64,000 nucleotides of DNA, from NCBI RefSeq assembly GCF_010183535.1, contig NC_071331.1, positions 8,370,001 to 8,434,000 on the forward strand, read 5' to 3'. This document shows positions 46,090 to 57,653 of the stretch, piece after piece (position 1 is the first letter of the stretch; each line of letters opens with the position of its first letter). The notes below the pieces were generated by a model. It saw nothing but the letters and a program-made list of their open reading frames with translations, had not been told where the DNA came from and did no database searches. This DNA comes from Caenorhabditis remanei (lineage: Eukaryota > Nematoda > Chromadorea > Rhabditida > Rhabditidae). The position numbers were made by a program, and so were the translations under genes.

Positions 46090-46640
46090 AAAAAATTATC
46101 AATATATGGGGCGAGAGGCTGAGAATGAGTCCCTCACGAGACCATTCAAAGGGTGGGTTAAAGTGAGAGATGTGGGGCAACGAAAAAAAAAGAATGACCG
46201 GTATGAGGGGTATAAAAGAAGGCAATATGAATTGAGAAATATGGTAATGCGGGGAAAGGTGGTTTGGGAGTACAGGATAAGAATAGGCTCTAATAGCGTG
46301 TGATACTAGACGAAATTAGGGTATTGAACTCGGAAGGGGAGAGAAAATGTGAGCTTTGGGAGGTAATGGCATTCCAGATGGGAATGGTGTGGGAAAAAAA
46401 GTCAGAGCACTTGGGTTTAATACAAATAAGATTCATAGGGCGACGGGTGGAGGAGGAAAACCGGATGTACGAATCTAGGTGTGGAAAGTATGAGGTACCG
46501 CTTAGAAATTTATATAGGAGGAGAAGCTGGGCTTTTAGTCTACGATGGCGCAATGAGAAGAGATTAAGTTGGGCTAGACGATCGGAATAGGAGGAATAAG
46601 TTATGTTACAGCGTTGGAAGATTTTCCTCTCTTATCTCTC
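46090..46640 (-). mobile_element. 5'-truncated non-LTR retrotransposon (LINE) fragment
   Basis: The minus strand encodes only the end of a reverse transcriptase ORF: RKIFQRCNITYSSY, then LRHRRLKAQLLLLYKF and TRRPMNLICIK, with stop at 46290. It aligns with the longer fragment at 62233-63042 (KVLQRCNIPYSSY, ARHRRLKSQLILLYKF). The 3' flank shares a CCTCACGAG word in both. 5' truncation is typical of LINE insertion. It directly abuts a truncated CUT gene. Confidence 0.8.
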
Positions 46641-47182
46641 TTACAATCTCTTATCTCTCTTACAATTCCTTCGGCATTCATATCGTCTTCATCGCTGATC
46701 GGTGTGCTGAGATATTCCAGTGCCATCTCAACAGAATCTGTTGATGAATGAGAATCTATAGTTGGTAATGGAGAAAATAATGTCGAGGAGGAATAGTTTG
46801 GAGACAATACGGAAGATTTTGGGATGCCGCGTGATTGGAGATCTGAAAAATTGAAAACATACACTCCACCGAAGAAATTCTCACTCACCTGTTCTTAACA
46901 TCCATTTCCTGCCTCCACTCATCCCTACTGATGTCGAGTTTTCTACTCCAAAATCTTCTTTTTTGATCTTCTTGACTGTTGGGATTAACTCATCTTGATC
47001 TTCATTCTCAACCTGTAAAATTTTATCATTTTTACAAAATTTCGAGTGAAATCTGAAACTGTTACCTTATTTCTTTTAAGAATTCCACTTCCATCTCGTT
47101 TCTTCTGATTCTTGACGTTTGTTAGTTTTGATTGTGGGTTGTTCGAGTTATCGGCGGTTTGTTGATTATTGATTGGAATCAT
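46641..47182 (-). pseudogene. truncated CUT-domain gene, copy C
   Basis: Exons 47182-47066, 47012-46889 and 46842 to about 46641 are the same sizes and phases as the first exons of copy B (47840-49676), and the products align (MIPINNQ against MIPIKNQ; SVLSPNYSS in both). The third exon stops inside the first CUT domain, after NAEGIVREIRD, where LINE sequence begins. A 17-bp word GTAAGAGAGATAAGAGA is repeated at the junction. The remaining CUT domains are missing, so the gene is broken. Confidence 0.8.
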
Positions 47183-47839
47183 GTCTGAAATGAAAAAACT
47201 TTATATGTGTTAGAGGTAAAAGAAAGAAAATCTACCAAGCAATCGGAGAGAAAATGGGAAGAATGATTTTCTAGTGGAAGGCAAGATGAGGTAGGTCAAA
47301 TATTTCTATTGATGAATTTTCGCGCGTTTTTTTTAACAAAACATTTCTGTTTTGAGTTCACAAGACTAGGGTGATACTTAACATTGTTACGTGTTTCAGG
47401 AAACTAATAAAACAGAGATTATGGAAAATCTTGAATTCTTTGATTTCATCGAGTTCTATTTTTCTGTAAGCTGTGAGTCCACTATCAAGTTTTGATATAA
47501 ATATCAGCTATAACTATATTGCCTGTTATTATTTGATAAGAGAAAATGTATAATATATTAAATATTTTAATTTTCATCGAATTATTAGAATAGTAAATTA
47601 AAAATCAAGCAGAAAACTGGGAAATAAAGAAACTGCAAATAGGAAATATATTTTACAAATTAGCTTAGATATTACAATATGAGTATTGAAGATAGGAAGA
47701 CACAAAAAAAAATTATAAGTGAGTATCGGGAAATGAAAGAGAGATCTGTTTAACAGGGGAAACAAGATATATTAATGGTACAAAGATTTAGAAATGCTTG
47801 AGTTCTTGGAAGTGTCGAGTCGTCTGTCAACTTGATTTT
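47183..47839. other. intergenic between CUT copies C and B
   Basis: AT-rich. The part near 47590-47790 (GTAAATTAAAAATCAAGCAG, AGATCTGTTTAACAGGGGAA) is matched near 50610-50770 downstream of copy A, so flanking 3' sequence was duplicated with the genes. Confidence 0.5.
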
Positions 47840-49676
47840 CTACTGGCATTTCATGTTTGGCGCCTTGTAAACTTTCATCATCTTGAGTCTCTGCTCTTCT
47901 GTCAAACACATCCAATTGTACATCTTCACGTAGATCTTCCTCTTTTGGCTCAATTCTTTCCAGTCCTTTGGCTTATTCAGACATTGACCGAGTGTCTTTC
48001 TGCTTCTTCCCAAGATTTTTTTGGCAAACCACCTCTGAGTCGCTTGAGTTCTCTGGAGCCAATTCTTCATCAAAATAGAGATATTTTTGGTGTTAACATA
48101 ATTGATTTTCTTGTTGATGATTGCATTGAATGTCTCGGCGGTAATCGACGGAGATGTCTCCGAAAGGAGTGAAACTTCGCGTTTCTTCGAGATCTCCGTT
48201 GGACACTCTGAATCAAAGTGAAATGAAATGAAACATACTTTTATTGATATAACCTACCGTACTCCTCTTCTTCGCCTTCTGGCTCTTGGACAATCTTCTT
48301 TGACTTTTCATCGTTCATTCCAGCTACCGACCAGATTTCCCTTTTCACATCTTCTGACATCTTCAACCAATTGTACATTTTGATGTACAATTCCTTTCCA
48401 TTCCTCAACTTTTTGAATCGTAGTGGAGTTGTCAGAATTGTGTGGAATCGATTGCGCGGTGTACCAAGAATTTTGGCAGCGAAGAAGGACTGGGTACAGA
48501 TTCCCAGAGTGAACCACTCTTTCATTTGTCTGGCAATGTCCTTGGTATCCAGGTAGACGTTATCGGGTATTGGTGTACTCAGAAGCTCACGAGCCTGTTC
48601 GGCAGACATTGAAGAAGTACTGGATGATGTCGGTAGTGAAAGAGAAGGCGAGACGGGAGAACACGGTGATGAGGAGGGCATCGGACGATTGACGTTGTTG
48701 AGTTCTAAAATTGTAATTTGATTGATTTTCACAGATTCGGAGGGTATTTCTGAGAATCTTGTAACTGTAGCAGATGACTAGCAAACGCGGTTTTAGTTTC
48801 TGTCTGTAAATATTGTCACTTACCTCCAGTAACTCCACGTTCTTGATTATCGCATCCGCCCACTGGTTGTTGGTCCTGTTGGTCCACTGAGTAGTCCTCC
48901 AATTTAATTATCTTCGTAGATTGATCTAATGTCAGTATCTTCATTTTCGAAGCTTCACTTATCCTCAACCAATTATACATTCTGACGAATAGCTTCCGTC
49001 CACTAGCCAACGAGAAATATGCTTGTGGATAGGTGATGATGTCATCGAATCGTATTTCATCGACATTGAGAATATAAAAAGGAAAGAATTCTTGAGAACA
49101 GAGACCCAATGAGAGCCACTCTCTTATTTCTTTCACAATTCTTTCGGCATTCATATCGTCTTCATTGCTGATCGGTAGGTTAAGTAATTCCAGTGCCAGT
49201 TCAACAGATATTGAAGATGAATGTGAATCTGTCGTTGATGAAGGAAGTGATGAAGTCATTGAGGAATAGTTTGGAGACAATACGGATGCGATGGAGTGGC
49301 GGAGGGGTCGGAGCTCTGAAAGTTTTGAAAAAAAGTTGTAGCTCTCTTGCAAATGCGCCCCACCGAAGAACTTCTCACCCACCTGTCCGCAATGTCCATT
49401 GTTTGCCTTCATTGCTCCCCACTGGTGTCGAGTTCTCCACTCCCAAATCATCTTTTTCGATCTTCTTGACTGTCGTGACTAACTCATCTTGATCTTTATT
49501 ATCATCCTGAAAAATATTGTTATTTTTACTGGTTTTCAGTTGAAATCTGAACCTGTTACCTGATTTCTTTTAATAATTCCACTCTCATCCGGTTTCGTCT
49601 GGTTCTTGTCGTTTGGTAGTTCTGATTGTGGGTGGTTCGATTCATCGGAAGTTGGCTGGTTTTTAATTGGAATCAT
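47840..49676 (-). CDS. three-CUT-domain protein without homeodomain, copy B
   Basis: Exons 49676-49560, 49506-49383, 49315-48824, 48704-48258 and 48207-47840 join in phase to 515 aa. Three regions match the CUT fold: about residues 132-210 (divergent), 292-367 (ARQMKEWFTLGICTQSFFAA) and 428-505 (QATQRWFAKKILGRSRKTL, then a CLNKPKDWKELSQKRK motif). CUT domains bind DNA, usually beside a homeodomain (ONECUT, CUX, SATB); here the frame ends about ten residues after the last CUT. Serine-rich linkers join the domains and an acidic, lysine-containing N-terminus precedes them. An ATTTCAG acceptor lies two bases before the ATG. A nuclear DNA-binding role is inferred; targets are unknown. Confidence 0.85.
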
Positions 49677-50861
49677 ATCTGAAATAAAATAATTTTGTTA
49701 TGAATCACGAAAGAAAAGAAAGAAAATCAACAAAGCAATGGGAGAGAAAATGAGAAGAATGATTTTCTCGTTGAATGAAAGAGGCGGTAGGTCAAATATT
49801 TTTTCTGATGAATTTTCGCGCATTTTTTTCATCGTGAAATTACCATTTTAAATTAACAAGACTAGGAGAAACTCAAAATTGTTGCGTGTTTCAGAGAACT
49901 AATAAAACAGAGATTATGGGAAATTTGGAATGTAGTGATCTCATCGAGTATAATATAATAATATAATATAATAATAATAATAATATTCAACAGATCCGTC
50001 TGTGTATTTATTTGTCGCCAGCCATAACTCCCTCCGTACTGGGCCGATTTTTATGAAACCTGGATAGATAGATAGGAAATTGCGCTTAGTTGATGCCCGA
50101 ACTTTTCTTTTTTCAAAAATTCCTGTTTTGACGTCATCTGGAGAAGTCGTTTCATTTTTCCCAGAAAATTCACGTGGAAAATCAAAACTCCTCGGTGAGG
50201 TGTACACCTCTATGACCATGCGTCGCAAGTGTCCCCCGTGGTCTACCTGTCACAGGTAAACCGCTAAGTCCCAAAAACGGGCCGACGGCGGCGCGCAAGT
50301 TGCCCAACGGCGAACATACGGTGGTTGAAGTTGCGAGCCGCCGACGGACCAACGTTTAGCCGCCACCGGGCCAACTTTCACCCGGCGCACTTTCCCAATA
50401 GGCCCCTTTCCCCGGTAGTTTCGGAACACATGGTTGAATAATTATGAAATTGTTTATTATAAGAAAAAACGATCTCGTGTAAGCTATCCAGTACTTTTAA
50501 ATTTCGATAGCGATGACAATATTAGCTATGCATATAACTTTTCTGTAATTATAAGAAGAGAGAAACTGTATATTAATTATTTTTTATTTTTATCAAATTA
50601 CTCGAATAGTAAATTAGAAATTAAACAGAAAATTAGGAAATAAAGAAGCTGCAAATGGGAAAGATATTTTACAAATTAGCATGATGAAACGAAGTATTGA
50701 AGAAAGAAAGACGCGGGAAAAATTAAGAGAGAGAATCGGAAAATGGGAGATCTGTTTAACAGGGGAAATAAGTTATATTGATGTTACAAAAATTAGAAAT
50801 TGGTTAAGTAATTGTGAGTTTTTGGAAGTGTCCATTGAGTAATCCCATTTGATTTGATGAT
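49677..50861. other. intergenic with TAATA microsatellite and GC-rich repeat
   Basis: At 49950-49995 a TAATA/ATAATA simple repeat is followed by a conserved-looking block with CCATAACTCCCTCCGTACTG and GGGCCGATTTTTATGAAACC, a sentence-like repeat type common in nematode and insect dispersed elements, and then a GC-rich part (50275-50415, GGGCCGACGGCGGCGCGC). Probably one dispersed element of unknown class (49947-50420). The remainder matches the 3' flank of copy B. Confidence 0.5.
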
Positions 50862-52410
50862 CTATTCCATATTTGGCGCCTTGTAAACTTTCATCATCTC
50901 GTGTCTCTGCTCCTCCGTCAGACACATCCAATTGTGCATCTTCACGTAGAACTTCCTCTTTTGGCTCAAATCTTTCCAGTCCTTTGGCTTATTCAGACAT
51001 TGGCCGAGTGTCTTTCTGCTTCTTCCCAAGATTTTTTTGGCAAACCACCTCTGAGTCGCTTGAGTTCTCTGGAGCCAATTCTTCATCAAAATAGAGATAT
51101 TTTTGGTGTTAACATAATTGATTTGCTTGTTGATGATTGCATTGAATGTCTCGTCAGTGATCGATGTGTCGAGGAATGAGTCAGGAGACAATGATGAGTA
51201 GGAAGATGTATCCGAATGGAGTGAAGCTTGGCGTTTCCGGGAAATCTCCTTTGGACAATCTGAAATAAGTTGAACTGAAATGAAAAATACTGGAATCGAG
51301 GTAACTTACCGTACTCCTCCTCTTCGCCTTCTGGCTCTTGGGCAATCTTCTTTGACTTTTGATCGTTGTTTCCAAATACCGACAAGATTTCCTTTTTCAC
51401 ATCCTCCGTCAGCTTCAACCAATTGTACATTTTGATATACAATTCCTTTCCAGACTTCAAGGAATCGAATGGTGGTGGGACGGTGAGAACTCTATGGAAA
51501 CGGTTCCGGGCAACGCCAAGAACATGTGCAGCGAAGAATGCCTGGGAACAGATCGCAAGTGTGAACCACTCTCTCATTTGTCTGGCGATTTCCTTGGTAT
51601 TCAAGTTGATCTTATAAGAGATCGGTGTGCTCAAAAGATCCAGAGCTTGCTCGATTGACATTGAATGAGAATGGGTTGATGTTGGTAATGAGAGAGAAGA
51701 CGAGACGGAAGAAAAAGAGATTTCGGGTGATGAAGAGGGCATCGGACGATTGAAGTTGAAGATAGCGTTGTTGAGTTCTGAAATTGCAAATATTATTGAT
51801 TTTCACTGATTGTGAGGGTATCCATGAGAATCTTGTAACTGTAACAGCTGACTAGCTAACGCGGTTTCAGTTTCTAAACATTTCTGTACAAGTTTTTCTT
51901 TGTTAATCATAGATCTTCTTAATGTCTATAAATCTTGTGACTTACCTCCAGTAACTCCACGTTTTGGCAAACTGTATGAGCCGACTGGCGTCTCTTGATC
52001 TACAGAGGAGTCCTCCAGTTTCATTCGTTTGGTTGCTGGCTCGAACTCGTGTGGGTTTTGATTTTCGTCCTGAAAAAGAGATTATATTATGGAATGTTAT
52101 CACTCGTTCAGTAAATCACCAGATAATAAGATCTATCGAAACATTCTTTGTTAGATTCCAGTTCCCCTCTCTCCCATTTACTTACCGTAATACCGAAAGA
52201 GATCGGATAATCTCTTGATTCATATCCCGTCTCGCATCGATTCTCAATCTGAACTGTATCCAGTTCGAAGCATGAAATTGGGACTTCTTTCCTTTTGAGA
52301 ATTCCATAACAGTCCGTATTCCCCGGGTGTCTGACATTGGTCAGTTCCGTAAGAATGTAGTTCGACTCATCGATTATTTGTTGGAAACAGAGTGCTCTGG
52401 TTGGAATCAT
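50862..52410 (-). CDS. two-CUT-domain protein without homeodomain, copy A
   Basis: Exons 52410-52186, 52069-51946, 51777-51310 and 51259-50862 join in phase to 404 aa. CUT domains at about residues 172-245 (ARQMREWFTLAICSQAFFAA, HVLG) and 320-396 (QATQRWFAKKILGRSRKTL). The last exon is nearly the same protein as in copy B. The N-terminal 75 residues (MIPTRAL.., NTDCYGILKRKEVPISCFE) are shared with copy D rather than B. An exon present in copy D (55970-56116) is absent or fused here. An ATTTTCAG acceptor lies two bases before the ATG. It is divergent from copy D, with 2.2 kb between the starts. Confidence 0.87.
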
Positions 52411-54633
52411 TTCTGAAAATAATACATTAGAGTATGGATAGTGTTAGGGGGAAGAAAACTAAGAAGACGAGAAATTAGTATAGGAGAGGGAAAGACAGAA
52501 CAGTATGCAGGAAATGAATAAGTAAATGAGGTTCCAAGTTGCGGTATTATGTGGCTGCACATAATTAGCGTGACATCTGATTTACAACCGCGGCGTTCTT
52601 TTTAAGATCTCTGGGAAAAAAACTGACTATCTGTATCTTTTCTACAGCAGTTTAACCTGACCTATGCAAGAAGAAAACATCATAAAGGTTAACAATATGG
52701 GAAGAGTTGAATATCTATTTACTTGATTTGATCATAACAATGGACAAAATCAGAAGTCAATAATTGTCAATCACGTCAAAAAAGTTGGTAGTCAATATTT
52801 TGTCAAAATTTAAAAATTACTGTTATTTCTTGTAGAAAAATGCAAAACTTTGAAAACGTGACAATTACATATCATGTATCAGAAAAAGTCAAACTGATAA
52901 AAATTGATCAATTAGAGCATAGAAAATGGGTGGTATGTGTTTCCAGAACCATGGCTATTATAAAGGTTAACAATATGAGAAAATGAAAAGAATAAACCGC
53001 CTGTAGGGGAAAAAAGGGAATGAATGAGTGACAGTCCCATCTATCTGGGATACAACTGTGCATTGCGTCCTTTTAAAAAGGCTCTGGGAAAACCTGTCAT
53101 GTTTTAAAGCGATGTGACCTGACCTATGAGATAAATCAACATCGTAAAAGTTAGCTATGCGTATTGTTATGAGTATTCGCAAAGTGTGAGTACGTCAGTG
53201 AATTTGTTTTATCCCAGAACCAGAACCAGAAGGACCCCAGAAGGAGAATGAAATTGTTTCTCGCGTTTGATATAACAAAATTGAAAAAAGCTAGAAAAAA
53301 GAAGTCTTTCCATGAGGACCCGAAAGAAAAAGTGATATTTTTTCTTACGAACATAGCGGTCCCTTAAAACTAAATAAAACGGGTAAAATAATATAGGATG
53401 GCAAAATAATCGTCTGTAGGACGCAAAAGAAGAAAATGGAAGTTTTGTTCCATTCGATCATAGCGATCCCTAGTTACTATAAGAGAAGAGATAACACTAT
53501 AACAGCATAAATAAAGATGGTGAGAGGTAAAGGATAAACCGTCTGTAGGGGGAAAACAAGGGTGTGAATGAATGACGGTCCCATATTGGACATCTACCGT
53601 GACATCTGGTATACAACCACTTGCGTTTTTGGCCCTGGGAAGAAGTTGTATTGCCTGCAGAGTCAATATGATCGATTCGGCTGATCCGGGTTAGAAAACA
53701 TCCCGTGGGACCCTAAAAGGACAATACGCAAACGATGTAACTGACGCATTTCTCCTGCAATTTTTCTCCAATTTTGTTTAATCTGAAAGGCCAAATTGTA
53801 AAATTGATGAAATTTTCAAAAAATCAGAAATTCGATATTTTTCTGTTGTAAAAAATCACTAAATGAACAGATAAGAAACAAGAAACAATGTTTCATCACA
53901 AAATACCAAAACTTTAAGAACAGAAAATCCAACAAAAATTGAACAAATTTTCAAAGTTCAACTTTGAAAACTAAAAAAAAACGCATTTCAGCGAGTTTAG
54001 ATATACCGGGCTATGGGAAAATGTTATTGGACTGTATCCCAGGATAAAAACCCAACGTTTGCTTGTTTTCGAGTATTTTCGTAATTTCTCAACTTTCAAT
54101 TCAGATCGGAATGAAACACTAAAAATTAGAAATTTGTAATTTTCTGAAACTTCTTTTTTACTCTTTGATTCTATCAATTATTATTTTTATTATTTTTTTG
54201 AAATTCTACCATTTCCTTTTTTTACAAAAAACTGACTTTTCAGTAGTCATTTCTTTTCCTCAAGTTGTTGAACGTTCCGCGCCAAGAAAAACAAAAAACT
54301 GGCAAAAACCTCAATTTTTAGTAAAAACCTACCTTTTCACATTTTCTAGAAGATATGTTTTTCTAGAAACAGATTCCTGTGTTAAGAACTTTTTCTTTTA
54401 TACCCCATTCAAAATCGCCACACTCCTCATCGGCTCTCTTTATGTTGAATAACGTTCTCCAGACCCAAAACATTGTAAGAAAACACCGTATCCTATATTT
54501 GACCTACCTATTCGAGTCTTGATCTACAGACCCTCCTTTTATTTTTTCCTTCTTCCCCACAATAATTTTGTCGTCTGTTTCAATTTACCGTTTTCCTCCC
54601 GTACTTATAGTCAATTTCCCTGTTTTTCCAGAT
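52411..54633. repeat. intergenic between divergent CUT genes, with diverged direct repeats
   Basis: A block with (A/G)TAAACCG(C/T)CTGTAGGGG and TGAATGA(G/A)TGAC(A/G)GTCCCAT occurs at about 52990-53040 and 53530-53585. A following part (GTGACATCTG.TTACAACC .. CTCTGGGAAA) occurs at about 52565, 53045 and 53590. This makes about three degenerate copies of a roughly 500-bp unit. It separates two head-to-head genes and so covers both promoters. No exon found. Confidence 0.5.
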
Positions 54634-56542
54634 ATGATTCCAACCAGAGCTCTCAGTGTCCAACAAACAATCGATGAGTCTAACTACATTCTGGCGGAAC
54701 TGACCAATGTCAGACACCCGAGGAATACGGATTGTTATGGAATTCTCAAAAGGAAAGAAGTCCCAATTTCATGCTTCGAACGGGAAATGGTTAAGAAGGA
54801 GAATCGATTCGAAATGAGATACACTCCATATGGATCAAAAGATCTTCCAATTTACTTTATGTTCTCGGTGAGTTAATGGCAGAGTTGTTATCATTAAAGT
54901 ATGTTTCAACTGGTTCTCTTAGCTTAAGATTCCACAACCTTATGATGAAATCGTACTATCGAAATAAAAAAGTTCCGACATTTTTTACCGACGCGTGTTT
55001 GCGGACTTAGTGCTACATTTTTAAATTTAGCACTGAGTCCGCAAACACGCGTCGTTAAAAAATGTCGGAACTTTTTTGTCGCGACAATAGATTGTGAACT
55101 GTTTTTCCAGGACGAAAACCAATCCCCAAACGAGTTCGAGCCAGCAACCAAAAGAATGAAACTGGAGGACTACTCATTGGTCATTTCATTGGAGCAACAG
55201 ATGGCAGTAGACTCATTCAGTGGTCAAGAACGTAGAGTTACTAGAGGTGAGTTACAAAATGTTTAGATAATTCGGGTTACTGTCAATTACAAAGAAAAAT
55301 TCGTCAGGAAATTTCAAGAAACTGAAATCGCGCATTTTGATTTTTAAAACTTAGGGTTTGGTATAAATAGCTGTTTGTCATGTGTTACAGTTGCAACATT
55401 TTCATAAATGCCATCACAATCAGTTAATATCAATGGATCAATCGTTTTCAGAACTCAACAACGCTGTTCTCAACTTCAATTGTCCGATGCCCTCCTCATC
55501 ACTCACTGATACTTTCTCTCCAGTCGCGTCCTCACCCTCGACATCTTCCCGACCTCGTTCCATGTCCGCCAAACAGGCTCATGAGCTTCTGAGTACACCA
55601 ATACCCGATAACGTCTACCTGGATACCAAGGACATTGCCAGACAAATGAGAGAGTGGTTCACACTTGCAATCTGTTCCCAGTCATTCTTCGCTGCACATG
55701 TTTTAGGAACAGTACGAAACCGTTTGCATAGAGTTCTCACCATCCCACGACCATTCGATTCATTGAAGACTGGAAAGGAGTTGTTCATCAAAATGTACAA
55801 TTGGTTGAAGCTGTCGGAAGATGTGAAAAAAGAGATTCTGTCGATATTTGAAATCGACAATGAGAAGCCAAAGAAGTTTATGAGAGGTCCAGAAGACTTG
55901 GGAAGTTTTTCAGATGAGTACGGTAAGATTCTTGATAACAGCATGCTCCAGTTCAACTTGATTTTTCAGACTACCCAAAGCTGGTCTCCCGAAAACGGCA
56001 AGTATCACTTCAATCGGAGGCGTCTTCTGATTCCGGCGTTTCCACAATGTCTACTCGTTCATCTTGTCACTCATCAATCTCTACACAGATGTTCGAAACA
56101 ATTGAAGAGGGTTATGGTACGTTACTTTGATCAAATCATGTTTAATTTTAACTAAATTGTTTAAGATTTCACACAATCGCTGACATCTTCCGTTTCTGGA
56201 TCATCACTGTCTCCTGAATCATCATTTCACACATCGGTTACCACTGAGACATTCAATGACCTCATCAACAAACCAGTCAATTACGTTGACACCAAAAGAA
56301 TCTCCGTGGTGGTCAAGAATTGGCTCGAGAGAACTCAAGCGACTCAGGAGTGGTTTGCCACGAAGATTTTGAAAAGATGCAGAAGAACACTCAACCAATG
56401 TTTGAATAATCCAAAGGACTGGAAAGAATTGAGCCAAAAAAGAGAAATTTACGTGAAGATGCACAATTGGATGTGTCTGGCGGAAGAGCAGAGACACGAG
56501 ATGATGAGAATTTACAATGCGCCCAACATGGACTCCCAATAA
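54634..56542 (+). CDS. two-CUT-domain protein without homeodomain, copy D
   Basis: Exons 54634-54867, 55111-55246, 55452-55922, 55970-56116 and 56166-56542 join in phase to 454 aa. CUT domains at about residues 184-258 (ARQMREWFTLAICSQSFFAA, HVLGTVRNRLHR) and 366-442 (QATQEWFATKILKRCRRTL, then CLNNPKDWKELSQKRE). The second domain lacks the GRS of copies A and B (KRC instead). The linker is serine-rich. The N-terminus is near-identical to copy A, which runs in the opposite direction, so the pair is an inverted duplication. A TTTTTCCAG acceptor lies two bases before the ATG. The frame stops ten residues past the last CUT and no homeodomain lies in the following 800 bp. Confidence 0.88.
54965..55077. 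repeat. near-perfect hairpin in CUT copy D intron 1
   Basis: AAAAAGTTCCGACATTTTTT and GACGCGTGTTTGCGGAC on the left arm face GTCCGCAAACACGCGTC and AAAAAATGTCGGAACTTTTT on the right. Arms are about 50 bp with only one or two mismatches and a short AT loop. Absent from the same intron of copy A. Confidence 0.85.
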
Positions 56543-57434
56543 AACATCGAATCAAGTTGACAGATCATTCGATGGATACTTCCAAGAATTCACAATCACT
56601 TAATTAATTTCTAAACCTTATTAACACTAATATGACTTATTTCCACTCTCATTTCCCGATTCTCACTTCTAATTTTTCCTGCGTCTTTCTTTCTTCAATA
56701 CGCATATTCGTTTCATACAACTAATTTGTAAAATACCCTTCCGCACTTTCAGTTTCTCTATTTCCCAGTTTTCCGTTTAATTGAAAATTTACTGTTCCAA
56801 TAATTTGATAAGAAAAGAACTTCCCAAATTCTAGTAGTATGAAGATAAGTTGTCGACTTGATTTCTATTTTTCTCTTTTGTTTTCTCCGGTTTCCCCGTA
56901 ACATAATATATGTGTTATCTTAATGACCTTCAATAATTTTTTTTATTTCCTTCAAAAAAATCGAATTTTATTCAATAAAAATTAAAATAATATTCCGTTT
57001 TCATCGACTCGTTATATTATCGAGATCTGTACGAAAAGAAGCCCTGGCCGAGAATCCGACAACTCCTCGACCGCGATATTTCACCACGAAAATGACGTCA
57101 CTTCGACACAGTCGAAACGAGTGCGACAGTAGTCTTTGGCGGGAAAATTTAAATCAAATATTTTTTTATCCTATTTTCAAGCAATTTTATCATCAAATTT
57201 ATCGATTTTCAACGCGTTTTGGGTTTTTTTTTTGGGAAAAAAAATTATAATTGTACTTCGCTTCGATTTTCTCACGTTTTTTGGCTGTTTTATTTCAGAT
57301 TTTTGAATTTCAGGTCACAAAATCGTCCTCGTCATCAACATCGCCGTAATGTCTCACTTTCGTCTCCATTATTTTGCGGTTAGTTTTATTTTCGAACAGA
57401 TATTTCTTCTCCGCCAGAGATTATCTTTTCAGAT
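56543..57434. other. 3' flank of CUT copy D and start of inserted block
   Basis: 56543-57005 holds the 3' flank of copy D, with AATAAA at 56974. The 39-bp stretch 56967-57005 is repeated at 58367-58405 in the same direction, so 57006-58366 lies between direct repeats. 57040-57120 is GC-richer (AAGCCCTGGCCGAGAATCCG) and may be the 5' region of the small gene that follows. Confidence 0.5.
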
Positions 57435-57638
57435 ATGTCTCTGGAATCAATCGATCGCGCAGTTCGAGGACAGAATAAATGCGAAACTATGGAAAACGCT
57501 ATGGAAAATTATGAGCGGTTAGTCGCACCATGTTCAGCAAATTTCTTCTCCGCCTTCAGTTGTTTCAGGTCGCTTCAATGCCTACCAACTCGCCAAGCAA
57601 CGGAAAATATGCAACATCAATCAACAACAATTTATTAG
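57435..57638 (+). CDS. small unknown gene, reading frame ambiguous
   Basis: ATG at 57435 follows TTTTCAG. A 51-base candidate intron (57518-57568) can be kept or removed without changing the frame, giving 67 or 50 aa (MSLESIDRAVRGQNKCETM). Alternatively, an upstream exon with ATG at 57349 spliced into the other frame gives a longer product that stays open antisense over the transposase remnant, ending in a serine-rich tail. No domain recognised in either. Confidence in any one model is low. Confidence 0.3.
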   Translation: MSLESIDRAVRGQNKCETMENAMENYERLVAPCSANFFSAFSCFRSLQCLPTRQATENMQHQSTTIY

Positions 57639-57653
57639 AAAACAGCCAAGAAG

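Noticed and set aside
50873..51658. Plus-strand frames opposite CUT copy A
   Set aside because: Shadows of CUT exons on the minus strand; the same pattern occurs opposite copies B and D.
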